The notes: a model not told the origin generated them from the letters alone. A stretch of 64,000 bases of DNA from an uncultured Alistipes sp. (GCA_944321175.1 CALUKI010000029.1:1-64000), one strand, 5' to 3'. Positions 39,516 to 48,553 are shown, counted from the stretch's first letter. Made by a program: numbers and translations.

Positions 39516-39701
39516 TTATTCGAACTCTCCGTCGAGCGTTCCGCCCCACTCATAATCTTCATTCGTGACGCCATTCTGACTGTCATAGAATGCCTGTTCC
39601 GTAACGACGAACCCCGATTCAACCTCGACGGCTGTCGATACAATGTCGGGGGCAAGATATTCGGCACGACCCCCCCCCATTAATGTGGTAGAATTTCTCA
39701 T
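39516..39701 (-). CDS. Small protein upstream of fimbrillin-like lipoprotein
   Basis: A 61-residue protein, MRNSTTLMGGGRAEYLAPDI, with no signal peptide and an acidic C-terminal half (NEDYEWGGTLDGEFE). Short proteins with a similar opening (RAEYLAP, then VEVESGF) recur before surface lipoprotein genes in Bacteroidota; their role is unknown to me. Codons 8-11 contain a G9 run. The stop lies 13 bases before the lipoprotein ATG, so both are probably translated from one message. A TAAGTTTG promoter sits about 100 bases upstream. Confidence 0.65.
   Translation of the reverse strand: MRNSTTLMGGGRAEYLAPDIVSTAVEVESGFVVTEQAFYDSQNGVTNEDYEWGGTLDGEFE
39670..39678 (-). repeat. G9 tract at a potential gene-fusion switch
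   Basis: Nine C on the plus strand, read as ATGGGGGGGGGTCGT in the small gene. With eight G the small gene's start codon would be in frame with the downstream lipoprotein, with no stop in between; with ten G the frame ends after about 20 codons. Confidence 0.75.
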
Positions 39702-39803
39702 GATAATGAAATTTTGGTTATTTATTGGTTATTTATCAGGTATGTTCTGTTCCGGCCGGCCGCATATCAAGTCGGCAAAACAACTGATCGCATTTAGTAT
39801 GTT

Positions 39804-39811
39804 CAAACTTA
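39804..39811 (-). promoter_or_regulatory. Promoter -7 element for the small gene and lipoprotein
   Basis: TAAGTTTG on the minus strand, in AT-rich sequence, leaves a leader of about 100 bases before the 61-codon gene. Confidence 0.45.
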
Positions 39812-40076
39812 ATACTTTTTTCTATCATAATCAAAAAAAAAGAGGCTTTTCTGCTGCACTCCCCGCATCTTTTCTCCGGACTTGCCGCCGCCTGGCGGCG
39901 CACGGCTTCCGCAACATGCAGTCAATCAATATACAACCAGCCGTTTCCCTAAAGGCCGGAACGGTCGGGACGGCGAACGGAAAAAAGCAAACAGCGGAGC
40001 GAAACCGGAAATCACCGCTTCGCCCGTCCGACCCGCATCTCCCCGGCGCCTGTTCCCCGGTTAACAAATTAATCAC
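39812..40076. other. Non-coding stretch between divergent genes
   Basis: No gene, hairpin or repeat of note. An A run (39832-39841) and GC-rich anonymous sequence separate the lipoprotein promoter from that of the ABC ATPase. Confidence 0.5.
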
Positions 40077-40084
40077 TAATTTTG
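40077..40084 (+). promoter_or_regulatory. Promoter -7 element of the ModF-like gene
   Basis: TAATTTTG, 29 bases before the ATG. A purine-rich GGAGG at 40107-40111 lies only two bases before the start. Confidence 0.55.
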
Positions 40085-40113
40085 CGGTACAGAATGACAC
40101 TTGACCGGAGGAT

Positions 40114-41568
40114 ATGAAACCTCAATGTACAGTACATCTGGCGGGCGGCGTGGTGCGCAATCCGCTGCTCCGTCTGGCACAGCCCGTCACGCTTGACCTG
40201 ATGGCCGGTGAACACATCGCCATTGCAGGCCCCAATGGCGCAGGCAAAAGTCTGCTGGTGGATATGATTACGGGCATGCACCCGTTGAAAGAGGGGGAAC
40301 TGACGTATGACTTTTCGCCCTCCGCCGCAAAGAATGCCTGTGACAACATCAGGTATATCGCTTTCCGCGACACATACGGTCCGGCCGACGCCAACTATTA
40401 CTATCAGCAGCGATGGAACGCACACGACCAGGACGAGGCGCCGGTGGTTCGCGACCTGCTGGGAGAGGCGGAGGACGAGGCGCTGAAGAGGCAGCTCTTC
40501 GACCTTTTCCGGATAGAACCGATGCTCGACAAGAAAATCATCCTGCTCTCCAGCGGCGAACTCCGCAAATTCCAGCTCACCAGGGCGCTGCTGACCGCAC
40601 CGCGCATGCTCATCATGGACAACCCCTTCATCGGGCTGGACGCGGCCGCCCGCGCCCTGCTGTACGATGTGCTGGACGGGCTGACCCGCCTCTCCTCCCT
40701 GCAGATCGTACTTGTGCTCTCCATGCTGGATGACATCCCCTCCTTCATCACCCATGTCATACCGGTGAACCATCGGGTCGTGGGCCAGAAGATGGAGCGC
40801 GAAGCCTACCTGCAAATGTTCAGGGCGCAGGATCTCCCGCAGACATACGACGACCTGCAGCGGCGCATCCTGAACCTCCCCTCCGAACAGGCGGGGGATG
40901 AATCGGAAGAGGTGGTGAAACTGAACAGGGTCAGCATCCGTTACGGCGGCCGCACCATCCTGAAGGAGCTGGACTGGACGGTGTTGCGCGGCCAGAAATG
41001 GGCTTTGGAGGGTGAAAACGGTTCGGGGAAATCCACGCTGCTCAGTCTGGTCTGTGCCGACAACCCGCAGTCGTATGCCTGCGACATCAGCCTGTTCGGA
41101 CGGAAACGGGGAAGCGGGGAGAGCATCTGGGAGATAAAAAGACACATCGGCTATGTCAGTCCGGAGATGCACCGCGCCTATCTGAAGAACCTGCCTGCCA
41201 TCGAGATTGTGGCTTCGGGGCTGCACGACACCATCGGGCTCTATAAGCGTCCCGAGGAATCCGAGCTGGCCGTGTGCGAGTGGTGGATGGAGACCTTCGG
41301 CATCGCCGCACTGAAAGAGCGGTCTTTCCTGCAACTGTCCAGCGGCGAACAGCGGCTCGTCCTGCTGGCCCGCGCCTTTGTGAAAGATCCCGAACTGCTG
41401 GTTCTGGATGAACCCCTGCACGGCCTGGACACATACAACCGCCGGAAGGTGAAGAAAATCATAGAAGCCTACGTCCGGAGGAGGGGCAAGACCCTGATTA
41501 TGGTCACCCACTACGAAAACGAACTGCCGGCCGTCATTTCGGATCATCTGCGCCTCAAACGCCCCTGA
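40114..41568 (+). CDS. Twin ABC ATPase, ModF-like
   Basis: A 484-residue protein of two fused ABC ATPase domains and no membrane segment. Domain 1 has Walker A GPNGAGKSLLVDM and a signature LLSSGELRKFQLTRALL; domain 2 has Walker A GENGSGKSTLLSL, signature LQLSSGEQRLVLLARAF and Walker B ELLVLDEPLHGLD. The layout matches E. coli ModF, a molybdate-locus ATPase of unclear role. No permease, molybdate gene or binding protein is next to it, so the substrate is unknown. Codon choice differs from the neighbours, with more AGG for arginine, and might indicate acquisition from another Bacteroidota lineage. Confidence 0.83.
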   Translation: MKPQCTVHLAGGVVRNPLLRLAQPVTLDLMAGEHIAIAGPNGAGKSLLVDMITGMHPLKEGELTYDFSPSAAKNACDNIRYIAFRDTYGPADANYYYQQRWNAHDQDEAPVVRDLLGEAEDEALKRQLFDLFRIEPMLDKKIILLSSGELRKFQLTRALLTAPRMLIMDNPFIGLDAAARALLYDVLDGLTRLSSLQIVLVLSMLDDIPSFITHVIPVNHRVVGQKMEREAYLQMFRAQDLPQTYDDLQRRILNLPSEQAGDESEEVVKLNRVSIRYGGRTILKELDWTVLRGQKWALEGENGSGKSTLLSLVCADNPQSYACDISLFGRKRGSGESIWEIKRHIGYVSPEMHRAYLKNLPAIEIVASGLHDTIGLYKRPEESELAVCEWWMETFGIAALKERSFLQLSSGEQRLVLLARAFVKDPELLVLDEPLHGLDTYNRRKVKKIIEAYVRRRGKTLIMVTHYENELPAVISDHLRLKRP

Positions 41569-41797
41569 GTGGAACGCCGCGCCCCGTCCGGCAGCCGGAA
41601 CAGGCATGCGTCCATTCCGGTCGATCGACAATCGGCAGAAAAACGGAACGGCAGTGCCCCCGCCCGGCCGCACTCAGGGAAGGCTCCCGATGGAAGAACC
41701 TCCGGAGCCATCAGGGAGCCATTGGAAGGCATTTGCCGCCCGTTTCGCATCTGTACGGCAGGAGGCGCAGGAAAGCCGCAACCGGCCGTAGAAGGCA

Positions 41798-41836
41798 AAA
41801 AGGAGGAGATCCGTGACTGTCGGATCTCCTCCTTTT
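41798..41836. terminator. Bidirectional terminator
   Basis: 16-bp perfect stem AAAAGGAGGAGATCCG with a 7-base loop, with T-rich flanks on both strands. It lies between the convergent ModF-like and TPR genes. Confidence 0.8.
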
Positions 41837-41882
41837 CTGCCGGCTGCCGCATCCCTGCAGCCTTCCCTTCCGGAACGGAAGC

Positions 41883-42830
41883 CTATTTGCTCAACTCGGC
41901 AACCGATTTCTTCGCAGCTTCGACATTGTCGCCCGCCACGACCTTCTTCAGGGCCTCGATCGCCTGCGGCTTCATCTCCTTGGCATTGTAGGCCGCACCC
42001 AGCGTGAAATAGACATCGCTCTTCTCCGCCTCGTCGGTCTGCGCCGCAGCAGCGGCCTCGCCCAACTCGATGACCTTCGCATAATCCTTCTTCGACAGGT
42101 ATGCCTGCAGACGGATCTTCTCGGCCAGCGCATTCGCCGGATTCTTCGCCAGCAGTTTGTCCGACATGGCGATGATGCCGTCGTAATCGTTCGCAGCCTG
42201 AAGCTTCGCCACCTCATTGTTCGTATAGAGGGCGATCAGCCGGTTCGCCTCCGCAGCGTGCTCCTCGAACTTCGGGCCCTGCATGGCGGCTACGGCCTCA
42301 AACACCTCAACACCCTTGTCGTATTCGCCCATCTCGCAATAGCACTGCGCCAGCCACAAGGCCATCTGCGTATTCTTCGGATCGGCGGCATAGCCCTTGG
42401 CGAAAATCTCGGCAGCAGCGGCCCACTCCTTGTTATTGAACGCCGTACCGCCCTGCACCTGATAAACGCGCGCGAGAATCATGTTGGCCTTCTTCATCGC
42501 CGAAAGGTTGCCGTAAAGCTCCGCAACCTCGGCCGCCTTCGTCAGGTTGGCAATCGCCTCGTCATAGTTCGCTTTGGCCGCAGCGGCTGTTCCCACGCCC
42601 TGATAACAGGTCGGCAGGTACTTCTTGGCCGTCTCTACACAATTCAAGACCTTCGAGTCCTCCGAATTGATTCCCTCGTCGATCACCAGCTGGAAACATT
42701 TCGCCGCCTCGGCATAATTCTTCGCCTGAAGCATCTCGGCGCCCTTGTTGTAGTTGGCAATCACGTTATCCTGCGCCCACAACGCACATACCGCAAAAAG
42801 TGCGGCCACGGTCAGAAACAACTTTTTCAT
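41883..42830 (-). CDS. Exported tetratricopeptide repeat protein
   Basis: A 315-residue protein with a cleavable signal peptide (MKKLFLTVAALFAVCALWAQ), so periplasmic. The rest is a chain of helical TPR units: NYNKGAEMLQAKNYAEAAKC, YDEAIANLTKAAEVAELYG, MALWLAQCYCEMGEYDKG and the final QAIEALKKVVAGDNVEAA. Such proteins act as scaffolds; partner unknown. A near-identical frame starts at an upstream TTG, but the ATG gives the normal signal peptide. Transcribed alone from a TATTTTTG element about 80 bases upstream. Confidence 0.85.
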   Translation of the reverse strand: MKKLFLTVAALFAVCALWAQDNVIANYNKGAEMLQAKNYAEAAKCFQLVIDEGINSEDSKVLNCVETAKKYLPTCYQGVGTAAAAKANYDEAIANLTKAAEVAELYGNLSAMKKANMILARVYQVQGGTAFNNKEWAAAAEIFAKGYAADPKNTQMALWLAQCYCEMGEYDKGVEVFEAVAAMQGPKFEEHAAEANRLIALYTNNEVAKLQAANDYDGIIAMSDKLLAKNPANALAEKIRLQAYLSKKDYAKVIELGEAAAAAQTDEAEKSDVYFTLGAAYNAKEMKPQAIEALKKVVAGDNVEAAKKSVAELSK

Positions 42831-42910
42831 TTTCTCTATCAATTATTGTTTTAAGTTTCTCCTGTTCGGTTCCTCCCCGTTTTCATCCGGTTCCGCCACC
42901 TCACGAAAGA

Positions 42911-42918
42911 CAAAAATA
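42911..42918 (-). promoter_or_regulatory. Promoter -7 element of the TPR gene
   Basis: TATTTTTG on the minus strand, between the TPR gene and tadA. Confidence 0.5.
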
Positions 42919-42943
42919 CACTTTTTTTTCGTTTCGTGCAACT

Positions 42944-43399
42944 TCACCGCCGCAAGCCGGCAAAAAATTCTTTCATCAGGGCCTCGCACTCCTCCGACAG
43001 GATCCCCCGTACCGTCGTACTTCGGGGATGCAGCCCCAGCCCCCGAACAGTCGTATATCCGCGCTTGGGGTCGTCGGCTCCCCATACGATCCGCCCCACC
43101 TGGCTCCACGCAATGGCCCCGGCACACATCACACAGGGTTCGACGGTGACATACAGCGTGCACTCACGCAGATATTTCCCGCCCAGTGTCGAAGAGGCCG
43201 CCGTCAACGCCTGCATCTCCGCATGCGCCGTCGCATCCTGCAACGTCTCCACAAGATTGTGCCCGCGGCCGACGATGCGGCCGCCGGCTACGACAACAGC
43301 TCCGATCGGCACCTCCTGCCGTTCCAACGCCTGCCGCGCCTCATTTATTGCCACGCGCATGAATTTTTCATCCGCCCCGCGCTGTTCCTGTTCCGTCAT
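42944..43399 (-). CDS. tadA: tRNA-specific adenosine deaminase
   Basis: Zinc deaminase that converts A34 to inosine in tRNA-Arg(ACG). The 151-residue protein has the cytidine-deaminase-type active site: the zinc His and catalytic Glu in DATAHAEMQAL, and the two zinc cysteines in TVEPCVMCAGAIAWSQ. FMRVAINEARQALERQEVPI is the usual first helix and strand. The frame stays open for hundreds of codons upstream, antisense to aspS; the ATG of MTEQEQRG gives the family length and is chosen. A single-gene unit, divergent from aspS. Confidence 0.95.
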   Translation of the reverse strand: MTEQEQRGADEKFMRVAINEARQALERQEVPIGAVVVAGGRIVGRGHNLVETLQDATAHAEMQALTAASSTLGGKYLRECTLYVTVEPCVMCAGAIAWSQVGRIVWGADDPKRGYTTVRGLGLHPRSTTVRGILSEECEALMKEFFAGLRR

Positions 43400-43622
43400 A
43401 TGCCCGTCATCGTCAAACGGCCCGGCAATCGGCCGCTGCCGGCCGGAGTGTCGGAATCCCGCATCGGGCTGCCGCCATGCGTATCGGGATCCTGCGTCCG
43501 GCCCGCAGCCCGGAACCTTGAAATTTCCGCATCCGGCCTGCCGCGAAATCGGCACAATCCCCGTGTACAGGCCGTCGCCGAGATTTTTCCCGAATTGCTG
43601 CCGTTTTTCGTATTTAATTTCG

Positions 43623-43630
43623 TACTTTTG
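43623..43630 (+). promoter_or_regulatory. Promoter -7 element of aspS
   Basis: TACTTTTG, about 50 bases before the aspS ATG. Confidence 0.55.
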
Positions 43631-43643
43631 TGATTCGTTACCA

Positions 43644-43651
43644 CAAAAATA
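43644..43651 (-). promoter_or_regulatory. Possible promoter of tadA
   Basis: TATTTTTG on the minus strand, close to and diverging from the aspS element; it would give tadA a leader of about 240 bases. Confidence 0.35.
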
Positions 43652-43678
43652 AGAAAAAACACAAAAGATACAAAGCGT

Positions 43679-45433
43679 ATGTACAGAACCCACACATGCG
43701 GAGCGCTGCGCGCCGCAAACATCGGGCAGACCGTCACACTGGCCGGCTGGGTGCAGAAAGTGCGCAATCTGGGCGCCATGACCTTCATCGACCTGCGCGA
43801 CCGCTACGGCATCACGCAGATCGTCGTCGAGGAGCACTCCGCCGAAGAGACGCGCCGCACGGCGGCCGAACTGGGCCGGGAGTTCGTGCTTCAGGTTACC
43901 GGCCGCGTCGTCGAGCGCGAATCCAAAAATCCAAAGATGCCGACGGGCGAGATCGAAATCGCAGCCGGGGAACTCACGATCCTCAACCGCTCGGAGGTGC
44001 CGCCCTTTACGATCGAAGAGGTCTCGGACGGCGGTGACGACCTGCGGATGAAGTACCGCTACCTCGATCTGCGCCGCCCGCCCCTGCAGCGCAACATGAT
44101 TCTGCGGCACCGCATGGCGCAGGAGATCCGCCGCTTCCTCGATGCGGAAGGGTTTCTCGAAATCGAAACGCCGTTTCTGGTGGGTTCCACGCCGGAGGGG
44201 GCCCGCGACTTTGTCGTGCCGAGCCGCATGAACCCCAACCAGTTCTACGCCCTGCCGCAGTCGCCGCAGACACTCAAACAGCTGCTGATGGTGGCCGGCT
44301 ACGACCGCTATTTCCAGATCGTGCGCTGCTTCCGCGACGAAGACCTGCGGGCCGACCGCCAGCCGGAATTCACGCAGATCGACTGCGAGATGTCGTTCGT
44401 TGAGCAGGAGGATATTCTCGAAGTCTTCGAACGCTGGGCCAAGCACATGTTCCACGAAGTATTGGGGATCGATTTTCCGGAGCCGCTGCGCCGCATGCCC
44501 TGGATCGAAGCGATGGAGAAGTACGGTTCGGACAAACCCGACCTGCGTTTCGGCATGGAGTTCCATGATCTGACGGCGCGGGTGCAGGGACACGGTTTTT
44601 CGGTATTCGACACGGCGGAATACGTCTGCGGCTTCGCAGCCGAAGGATGCGCGACCTACACGCGCAGGCAGATCGACGCCCTGACCGAATTTGTCAAACG
44701 CCCGCAGGTCGGCGCCAAAGGATTGATCTGGATCCGCGTCGAGCAGGAGGGGGTCAAGTCGTCGATCGACAAGTTCTACTCGCCCGAAGAGGTTCGCGCC
44801 ATCGCCGAAGCGTGCGGCGCCAAGGCCGGCGACATGGTCTTCATTCTGTCGGGGGCGAAATTCAAGGCCCTTACACAACTCTGCGCCCTGCGGCTGGAGG
44901 TGGCACAGCAGTTGGGGCTGCGCGATCCGAAGAAGTTCGCGCCGCTGTGGGTCGTCGATTTCCCGATGTTCGAGTGGGATGAGGAGACGCAGCGTTTCTA
45001 CGCCATGCACCACCCCTTCACGTCGCCCAAGCCCGAAGACATCCCCTATCTGGAGAGCGATCCGGCCCGGGTGCGCGCCAACGCCTACGATTTCGTCTGC
45101 AACGGCACCGAAATCGGCGGCGGGTCGATCCGTATCCACGATCCGAAGCTGCAGGCTCTGATCTTCAAATGCCTGGGCTTCACGCCGGAGCGCGCACAGG
45201 AACAGTTCGGATTCCTGATGAATGCCTTCAAATACGGTGCGCCTCCTCACGGAGGTCTGGCATTCGGTTTCGACCGGTTGTGTTCGTTGTTCGGCGGCGC
45301 GGATTCGATCCGAGACTACATCGCCTTCCCGAAGAATAACTCCGGCCGCGACGTGATGCTCGATGCTCCGGGCTGCCTCGACCAGACGCAGCTGGACGAG
45401 CTCTACCTTGAGTTGCGCAAACCGGAGGCATAG
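43679..45433 (+). CDS. aspS: Aspartyl-tRNA synthetase
   Basis: Class II aminoacyl-tRNA synthetase of 584 residues, the bacterial type with the extra GAD insertion. An N-terminal OB-fold anticodon domain ([20 protein letters not shown]) is followed by motif 1 ([20 protein letters not shown]), motif 2 ([20 protein letters not shown]) and motif 3 ([16 protein letters not shown]). The region [18 protein letters not shown] is also diagnostic. Length is normal. No other gene is in the unit; a terminator follows. Confidence 0.97.
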   Translation: MYRTHTCGALRAANIGQTVTLAGWVQKVRNLGAMTFIDLRDRYGITQIVVEEHSAEETRRTAAELGREFVLQVTGRVVERESKNPKMPTGEIEIAAGELTILNRSEVPPFTIEEVSDGGDDLRMKYRYLDLRRPPLQRNMILRHRMAQEIRRFLDAEGFLEIETPFLVGSTPEGARDFVVPSRMNPNQFYALPQSPQTLKQLLMVAGYDRYFQIVRCFRDEDLRADRQPEFTQIDCEMSFVEQEDILEVFERWAKHMFHEVLGIDFPEPLRRMPWIEAMEKYGSDKPDLRFGMEFHDLTARVQGHGFSVFDTAEYVCGFAAEGCATYTRRQIDALTEFVKRPQVGAKGLIWIRVEQEGVKSSIDKFYSPEEVRAIAEACGAKAGDMVFILSGAKFKALTQLCALRLEVAQQLGLRDPKKFAPLWVVDFPMFEWDEETQRFYAMHHPFTSPKPEDIPYLESDPARVRANAYDFVCNGTEIGGGSIRIHDPKLQALIFKCLGFTPERAQEQFGFLMNAFKYGAPPHGGLAFGFDRLCSLFGGADSIRDYIAFPKNNSGRDVMLDAPGCLDQTQLDELYLELRKPEA

Positions 45434-45475
45434 GCTGCCCTGCCGAAGCGGCCGGTGAGCAATCCGGAATGATAT

Positions 45476-45515
45476 GCCCCTGTTGCATTTGGAATGCAAC
45501 AGGGGCGGCTCTTTT
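45476..45515 (+). terminator. Terminator after aspS
   Basis: 14-bp perfect stem GCCCCTGTTGCATT, a 3-base loop, then GGC and TCTTTTT. It could also stop transcription of the convergent DUF2752 gene. Confidence 0.8.
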
Positions 45516-45550
45516 TGAAACGGGAATAGCGGCCGGCAGCAGATTCCGTA

Positions 45551-45961
45551 TCACACCCCCAGCCGGCAGCGGACAAAAGGCAGATTGCGAAGAATCCACC
45601 ACCCGATGATCAGCACGACATAGCCCCGCACGACACAGGGATGCAGCACGAACGGCCGCCAACGCACGGCACGGGACGTCCGGACGAACGACACATACAT
45701 TACCGCACACAGATAGGGAATCGAAAGGATCAGAAAAGGGTTGTAACGGAAGGCCATCTCCAAATTTCCGTGCAGGAGCTGATGGAGCGCCCGCTGGTTT
45801 CCGCATGCAGGACACTCCCAGCCGGTCAGAAAGTGGAACATGCACTGCGGCATCCACACGCTCTCCTGCGGATCCGTGATATAGTAGAAGACAAGGAGGA
45901 GCACCGCAGCCAAAGCGATGCCCGCACCGAGTACGACCCGTTTTCTTCCGGCAGCTTCCAC
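45551..45961 (-). CDS. DUF2752 membrane protein
   Basis: A 136-residue protein with three or four membrane segments. The DUF2752 hallmark is FHFLTGWECPACGNQRALHQLLHG: a CPACG pair followed by an invariant Arg-Ala and a membrane segment. Function unknown. It begins with GTG; no ATG lies before the first membrane helix, which the family normally includes. The dispanin gene ends 51 bases upstream on the same strand, a pairing common in Bacteroidota. Confidence 0.82.
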   Translation of the reverse strand: MEAAGRKRVVLGAGIALAAVLLLVFYYITDPQESVWMPQCMFHFLTGWECPACGNQRALHQLLHGNLEMAFRYNPFLILSIPYLCAVMYVSFVRTSRAVRWRPFVLHPCVVRGYVVLIIGWWILRNLPFVRCRLGV

Positions 45962-46012
45962 GACGAATCAGGCGGCAGGATGAATGTTCGGAAACAACGG
46001 CCTTCCGGAAAC

Positions 46013-46282
46013 CTACATGTTCAAACCCAGGGAAAGAACGGTTCCCATAAAGAAGAGATACATCAGAACAAAGAAGAGGCCGGTGCCAATTGAGACAAAC
46101 GTCCATGTACGGGCCTGCTTTGCGGCATGAACCGCCTCGGCCTGTTTTTGAGCGTACCACAACGTATCGACTTTGCTGGCATAAACGATCGCCACGATCC
46201 CGAAAGGCAAACAGCACAACACCGTGGAAACGATTGCCCAGGGGAGGAAATTGTCGGGTTTTTCGTTGATAATCTCTTGCAT
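46013..46282 (-). CDS. CD225/dispanin family membrane protein
   Basis: An 89-residue protein with the two membrane segments of the dispanin family: PWAIVSTVLCCLPFGIVAIV, with the typical Cys-Cys-Pro-Phe-Gly motif, then the loop KVDTLWYAQKQAEAVHAAKQ and TWTFVSIGTGLFFVLMYLFF. The family includes eukaryotic IFITM proteins; bacterial roles are unknown. The ATG of MQEIINEKPDN is chosen because the open frame upstream has no family similarity. It probably shares a message with the DUF2752 gene downstream. Confidence 0.85.
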   Translation of the reverse strand: MQEIINEKPDNFLPWAIVSTVLCCLPFGIVAIVYASKVDTLWYAQKQAEAVHAAKQARTWTFVSIGTGLFFVLMYLFFMGTVLSLGLNM

Positions 46283-46697
46283 TTCAATCAGAATTGACAC
46301 CGTCCGCACCTCAACGGTCTTCAAACATGCGGGAAGCGTGATGCCGAAAGTCCGCCCGACAACATCGGGAAGGTTTCCTTTCGGATGGACGGAAGGAAAA
46401 TACAAGCGCAGCGCCGCAAACTCCAAAGCGACAGCACTCGCCGCGCCTCCTCCCCCACTCGCGACCGGAAACATCCAACGATCGTCGGACAAAACGGACT
46501 TACACCTCCATCCGTTCAATCGATTGTGTAAAGATAAGCAATCTTTCTGAAAAGTCAAGCCGGATTTCGCCGTTTGTCCGATGCCGGGCGGACAAACACA
46601 CGGGGATAACGGCGGCAAAAAGCGGAAGAGGCGGCCGAGACTGGAGTCCGGAACGCCGCACGAAAAAAATATTTTTGCCGGAATGAGAAAAAAGAGC
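46283..46697. other. Non-coding stretch between divergent genes
   Basis: No gene supported. A near-consensus minus-strand element TATCTTTA at 46529-46536 could serve the dispanin gene with a leader of about 245 bases. Nothing else distinctive. Confidence 0.45.
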
Positions 46698-46705
46698 TAA
46701 CTTTG
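46698..46705 (+). promoter_or_regulatory. Promoter -7 element of the monooxygenase gene
   Basis: TAACTTTG, in an A-rich context, 67 bases before the ATG. Confidence 0.55.
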
Positions 46706-46772
46706 ACAAGCAAAGACCGCCGCGCATGAGGTGCCGGCACAACAAAGTGAAACACAAAAAAAGGAGAAAAAG

Positions 46773-47048
46773 ATGATACGCATCAATGCATTTATCCGCA
46801 CGACGGAATCGAACCGTCAGGAGTTGGTCAACACGGTCAAGGAGTTGGTTGCCGCTTCGCAGAAGGATGCCGGATGCATCGCCTACGACCTGTTCGAGAG
46901 TGCGACGCGGCCCGATGTCCTGATGATCTGCGAGACGTGGAGCGACGCCAAGGCGCTGGCAGCGCACGAAGTGACGTCGCATTTCACGACACTCGTGCCG
47001 CGCATGGAGCAGCTGGGCGAGGTCAAAATCGAAAAATTCGTCTTCTGA
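46773..47048 (+). CDS. ABM-domain (YgiN-like) monooxygenase
   Basis: A 91-residue cytoplasmic protein of the antibiotic biosynthesis monooxygenase fold: a ferredoxin-like dimer with INAFIRTTESNRQELVNTVK, the signature DAGCIAYDLFES, and ICETWSDAKALAAHEVTSHF. Members such as YgiN oxidise quinols or act on small aromatic compounds; the substrate cannot be predicted. Unusually for this phylum it has a clear purine-rich ribosome site, AAGGAGAAAAAG, just before the ATG. Single-gene unit with its own promoter and terminator. Confidence 0.88.
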   Translation: MIRINAFIRTTESNRQELVNTVKELVAASQKDAGCIAYDLFESATRPDVLMICETWSDAKALAAHEVTSHFTTLVPRMEQLGEVKIEKFVF

Positions 47049-47076
47049 CCGGCTGCATCCGAACAAATGTACAAGG

Positions 47077-47106
47077 GAGAGGAAAGTGGCGTTCCTCTCT
47101 TTTTTT
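47077..47106 (+). terminator. Rho-independent terminator
   Basis: 8-bp stem GAGAGGAA/TTCCTCTC with a 7-base loop, followed by seven T. Confidence 0.85.
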
Positions 47107-47194
47107 GCACTGAACACGAAGACGCTTCGGCAATCATCTTGCCCGATATTCAATATTTACAGGTCAAAACAGCCTTATTGTTCCGAAAAAAACG

Positions 47195-47202
47195 TACCTT
47201 TG
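47195..47202 (+). promoter_or_regulatory. Promoter -7 element of rarA
   Basis: TACCTTTG, 70 bases before the rarA ATG, preceded by an A run. Confidence 0.55.
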
Positions 47203-47272
47203 TTCGAACGGCCGCACGACGGGTATGCAGCACCTTCCATCGGGCGGGCGTCGATTCCAACTATTCGAAACC

Positions 47273-48544
47273 ATGCCGAACATTCCTCTGGCCGAACGTC
47301 TCCGTCCCCGCACGATCGATGAATACATCGGGCAAGAGCATCTTGTGGGCGAACACGGCGTCTTCCGCCGCTTTCTCGAAACGGGGAACGTGCCGTCGTT
47401 CATCCTCTGGGGCCCGCCGGGCGTAGGGAAAACCACCCTGGCGAAAATTGTCGCGGCGGAGCTCAAACGACCCTTCCATACCTTGTCGGCGGTCACATCC
47501 GGAGTCAAGGAGGTTCGCGAAGTGATCGAATCGGCCCGCAAGCAACACTTCTTCAATACCCCGCCGCCGCTCCTCTTCATCGACGAAATCCACCGCTTCA
47601 ACAAGTCGCAGCAGGATTCGCTGCTGGGAGCCGTCGAACAGGGCGTCGTCACGCTTGTGGGCGCCACGACCGAAAACCCGTCGTTCGAGGTCATTCCGCC
47701 CCTGCTGAGCCGCTGCCAGGTCTATATCCTGCGGCCGATGGAGGAGGCCCAGCTGCAACAACTGCTCGACCGCGCCATCACGACCGATACGGAGCTGCGG
47801 GAGCGGGGTGTCGAAGTACGTGAGACCGAAGCCCTGTTCCGCTTTTCGGGCGGCGATGCCCGCAAGCTGCTCAACATCCTCGACATCCTGCTTGCCGCAA
47901 GCGAAGGGCCGCTGGTGCTTACCGACGAATCGGTCACCTCGTGCCTGCAGCAGAACATCGCCCTCTACGACAAGAACGGCGAACAGCATTACGATGTCAT
48001 CTCGGCCTTTATCAAATCGGTGCGGGGCAGCGATCCCAATGCCGCGATCTACTACCTGGCCCGCATGCTGGCCGGCGGCGAAGAACCGCGGTTCATCGCG
48101 CGCCGGCTGGTGATCCTCGCCTCGGAAGACATCGGGCTGGCCAACCCGAACGCCCTGCTGCTGGCCAACGCCTGTTTCGACACGGTGCACAAGATCGGCA
48201 TGCCCGAAGCCCGCATCCCGCTGGCCGAAGCGACGATCTATCTGGCCACATCCCCCAAGAGCAATACGGCCTACATGGCCATTGACCGCGCACTCTCTTT
48301 TGTCGAACACGACACGACGAACCGCCCCGTACCGCTCCATCTGCGCAACGCTCCGACGAAACTGATGGACGAAGCCGGCTACGGAAAAGGATACAAATAT
48401 GCCCACGACTACGGTGGGTTCGCCGATCTGGAGTTCATGCCCGAAAGCCTCAAGGGGCGGCGCTTCTATGAGCCCAATGTGCAGAACGCCGCTGAAGCGA
48501 AGATTGCGGCCCGCATCGCGGAGCTTTGGAAGGGAAAATACTGA
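47273..48544 (+). CDS. rarA: Replication-associated recombination protein A
   Basis: AAA+ ATPase of 423 residues (RarA/MgsA, related to human WRNIP1), active at stalled forks. It has PLAERLRPRTIDEYIGQEHL, Walker A LWGPPGVGKTTLAKI, Walker B LLFIDEIHRFNKSQQDSLL, sensor 1 LVGATTENPSFEV, sensor 2 FSGGDARKLLNIL, and the C-terminal tetramer domain with YLARMLAGGEEPRFIARRLV. The ATG of MPNIPLAERL is chosen; a start 48 bases upstream adds residues without similarity. A membrane protein gene follows nine bases after the stop. Confidence 0.95.
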   Translation: MPNIPLAERLRPRTIDEYIGQEHLVGEHGVFRRFLETGNVPSFILWGPPGVGKTTLAKIVAAELKRPFHTLSAVTSGVKEVREVIESARKQHFFNTPPPLLFIDEIHRFNKSQQDSLLGAVEQGVVTLVGATTENPSFEVIPPLLSRCQVYILRPMEEAQLQQLLDRAITTDTELRERGVEVRETEALFRFSGGDARKLLNILDILLAASEGPLVLTDESVTSCLQQNIALYDKNGEQHYDVISAFIKSVRGSDPNAAIYYLARMLAGGEEPRFIARRLVILASEDIGLANPNALLLANACFDTVHKIGMPEARIPLAEATIYLATSPKSNTAYMAIDRALSFVEHDTTNRPVPLHLRNAPTKLMDEAGYGKGYKYAHDYGGFADLEFMPESLKGRRFYEPNVQNAAEAKIAARIAELWKGKY

Positions 48545-48553
48545 TCCTGCCTC

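Noticed and set aside
42944..45499. An 851-codon minus-strand frame ending in TadA
   Set aside because: Only the last 151 residues match TadA. The rest is antisense to aspS, which is a complete synthetase on the plus strand.
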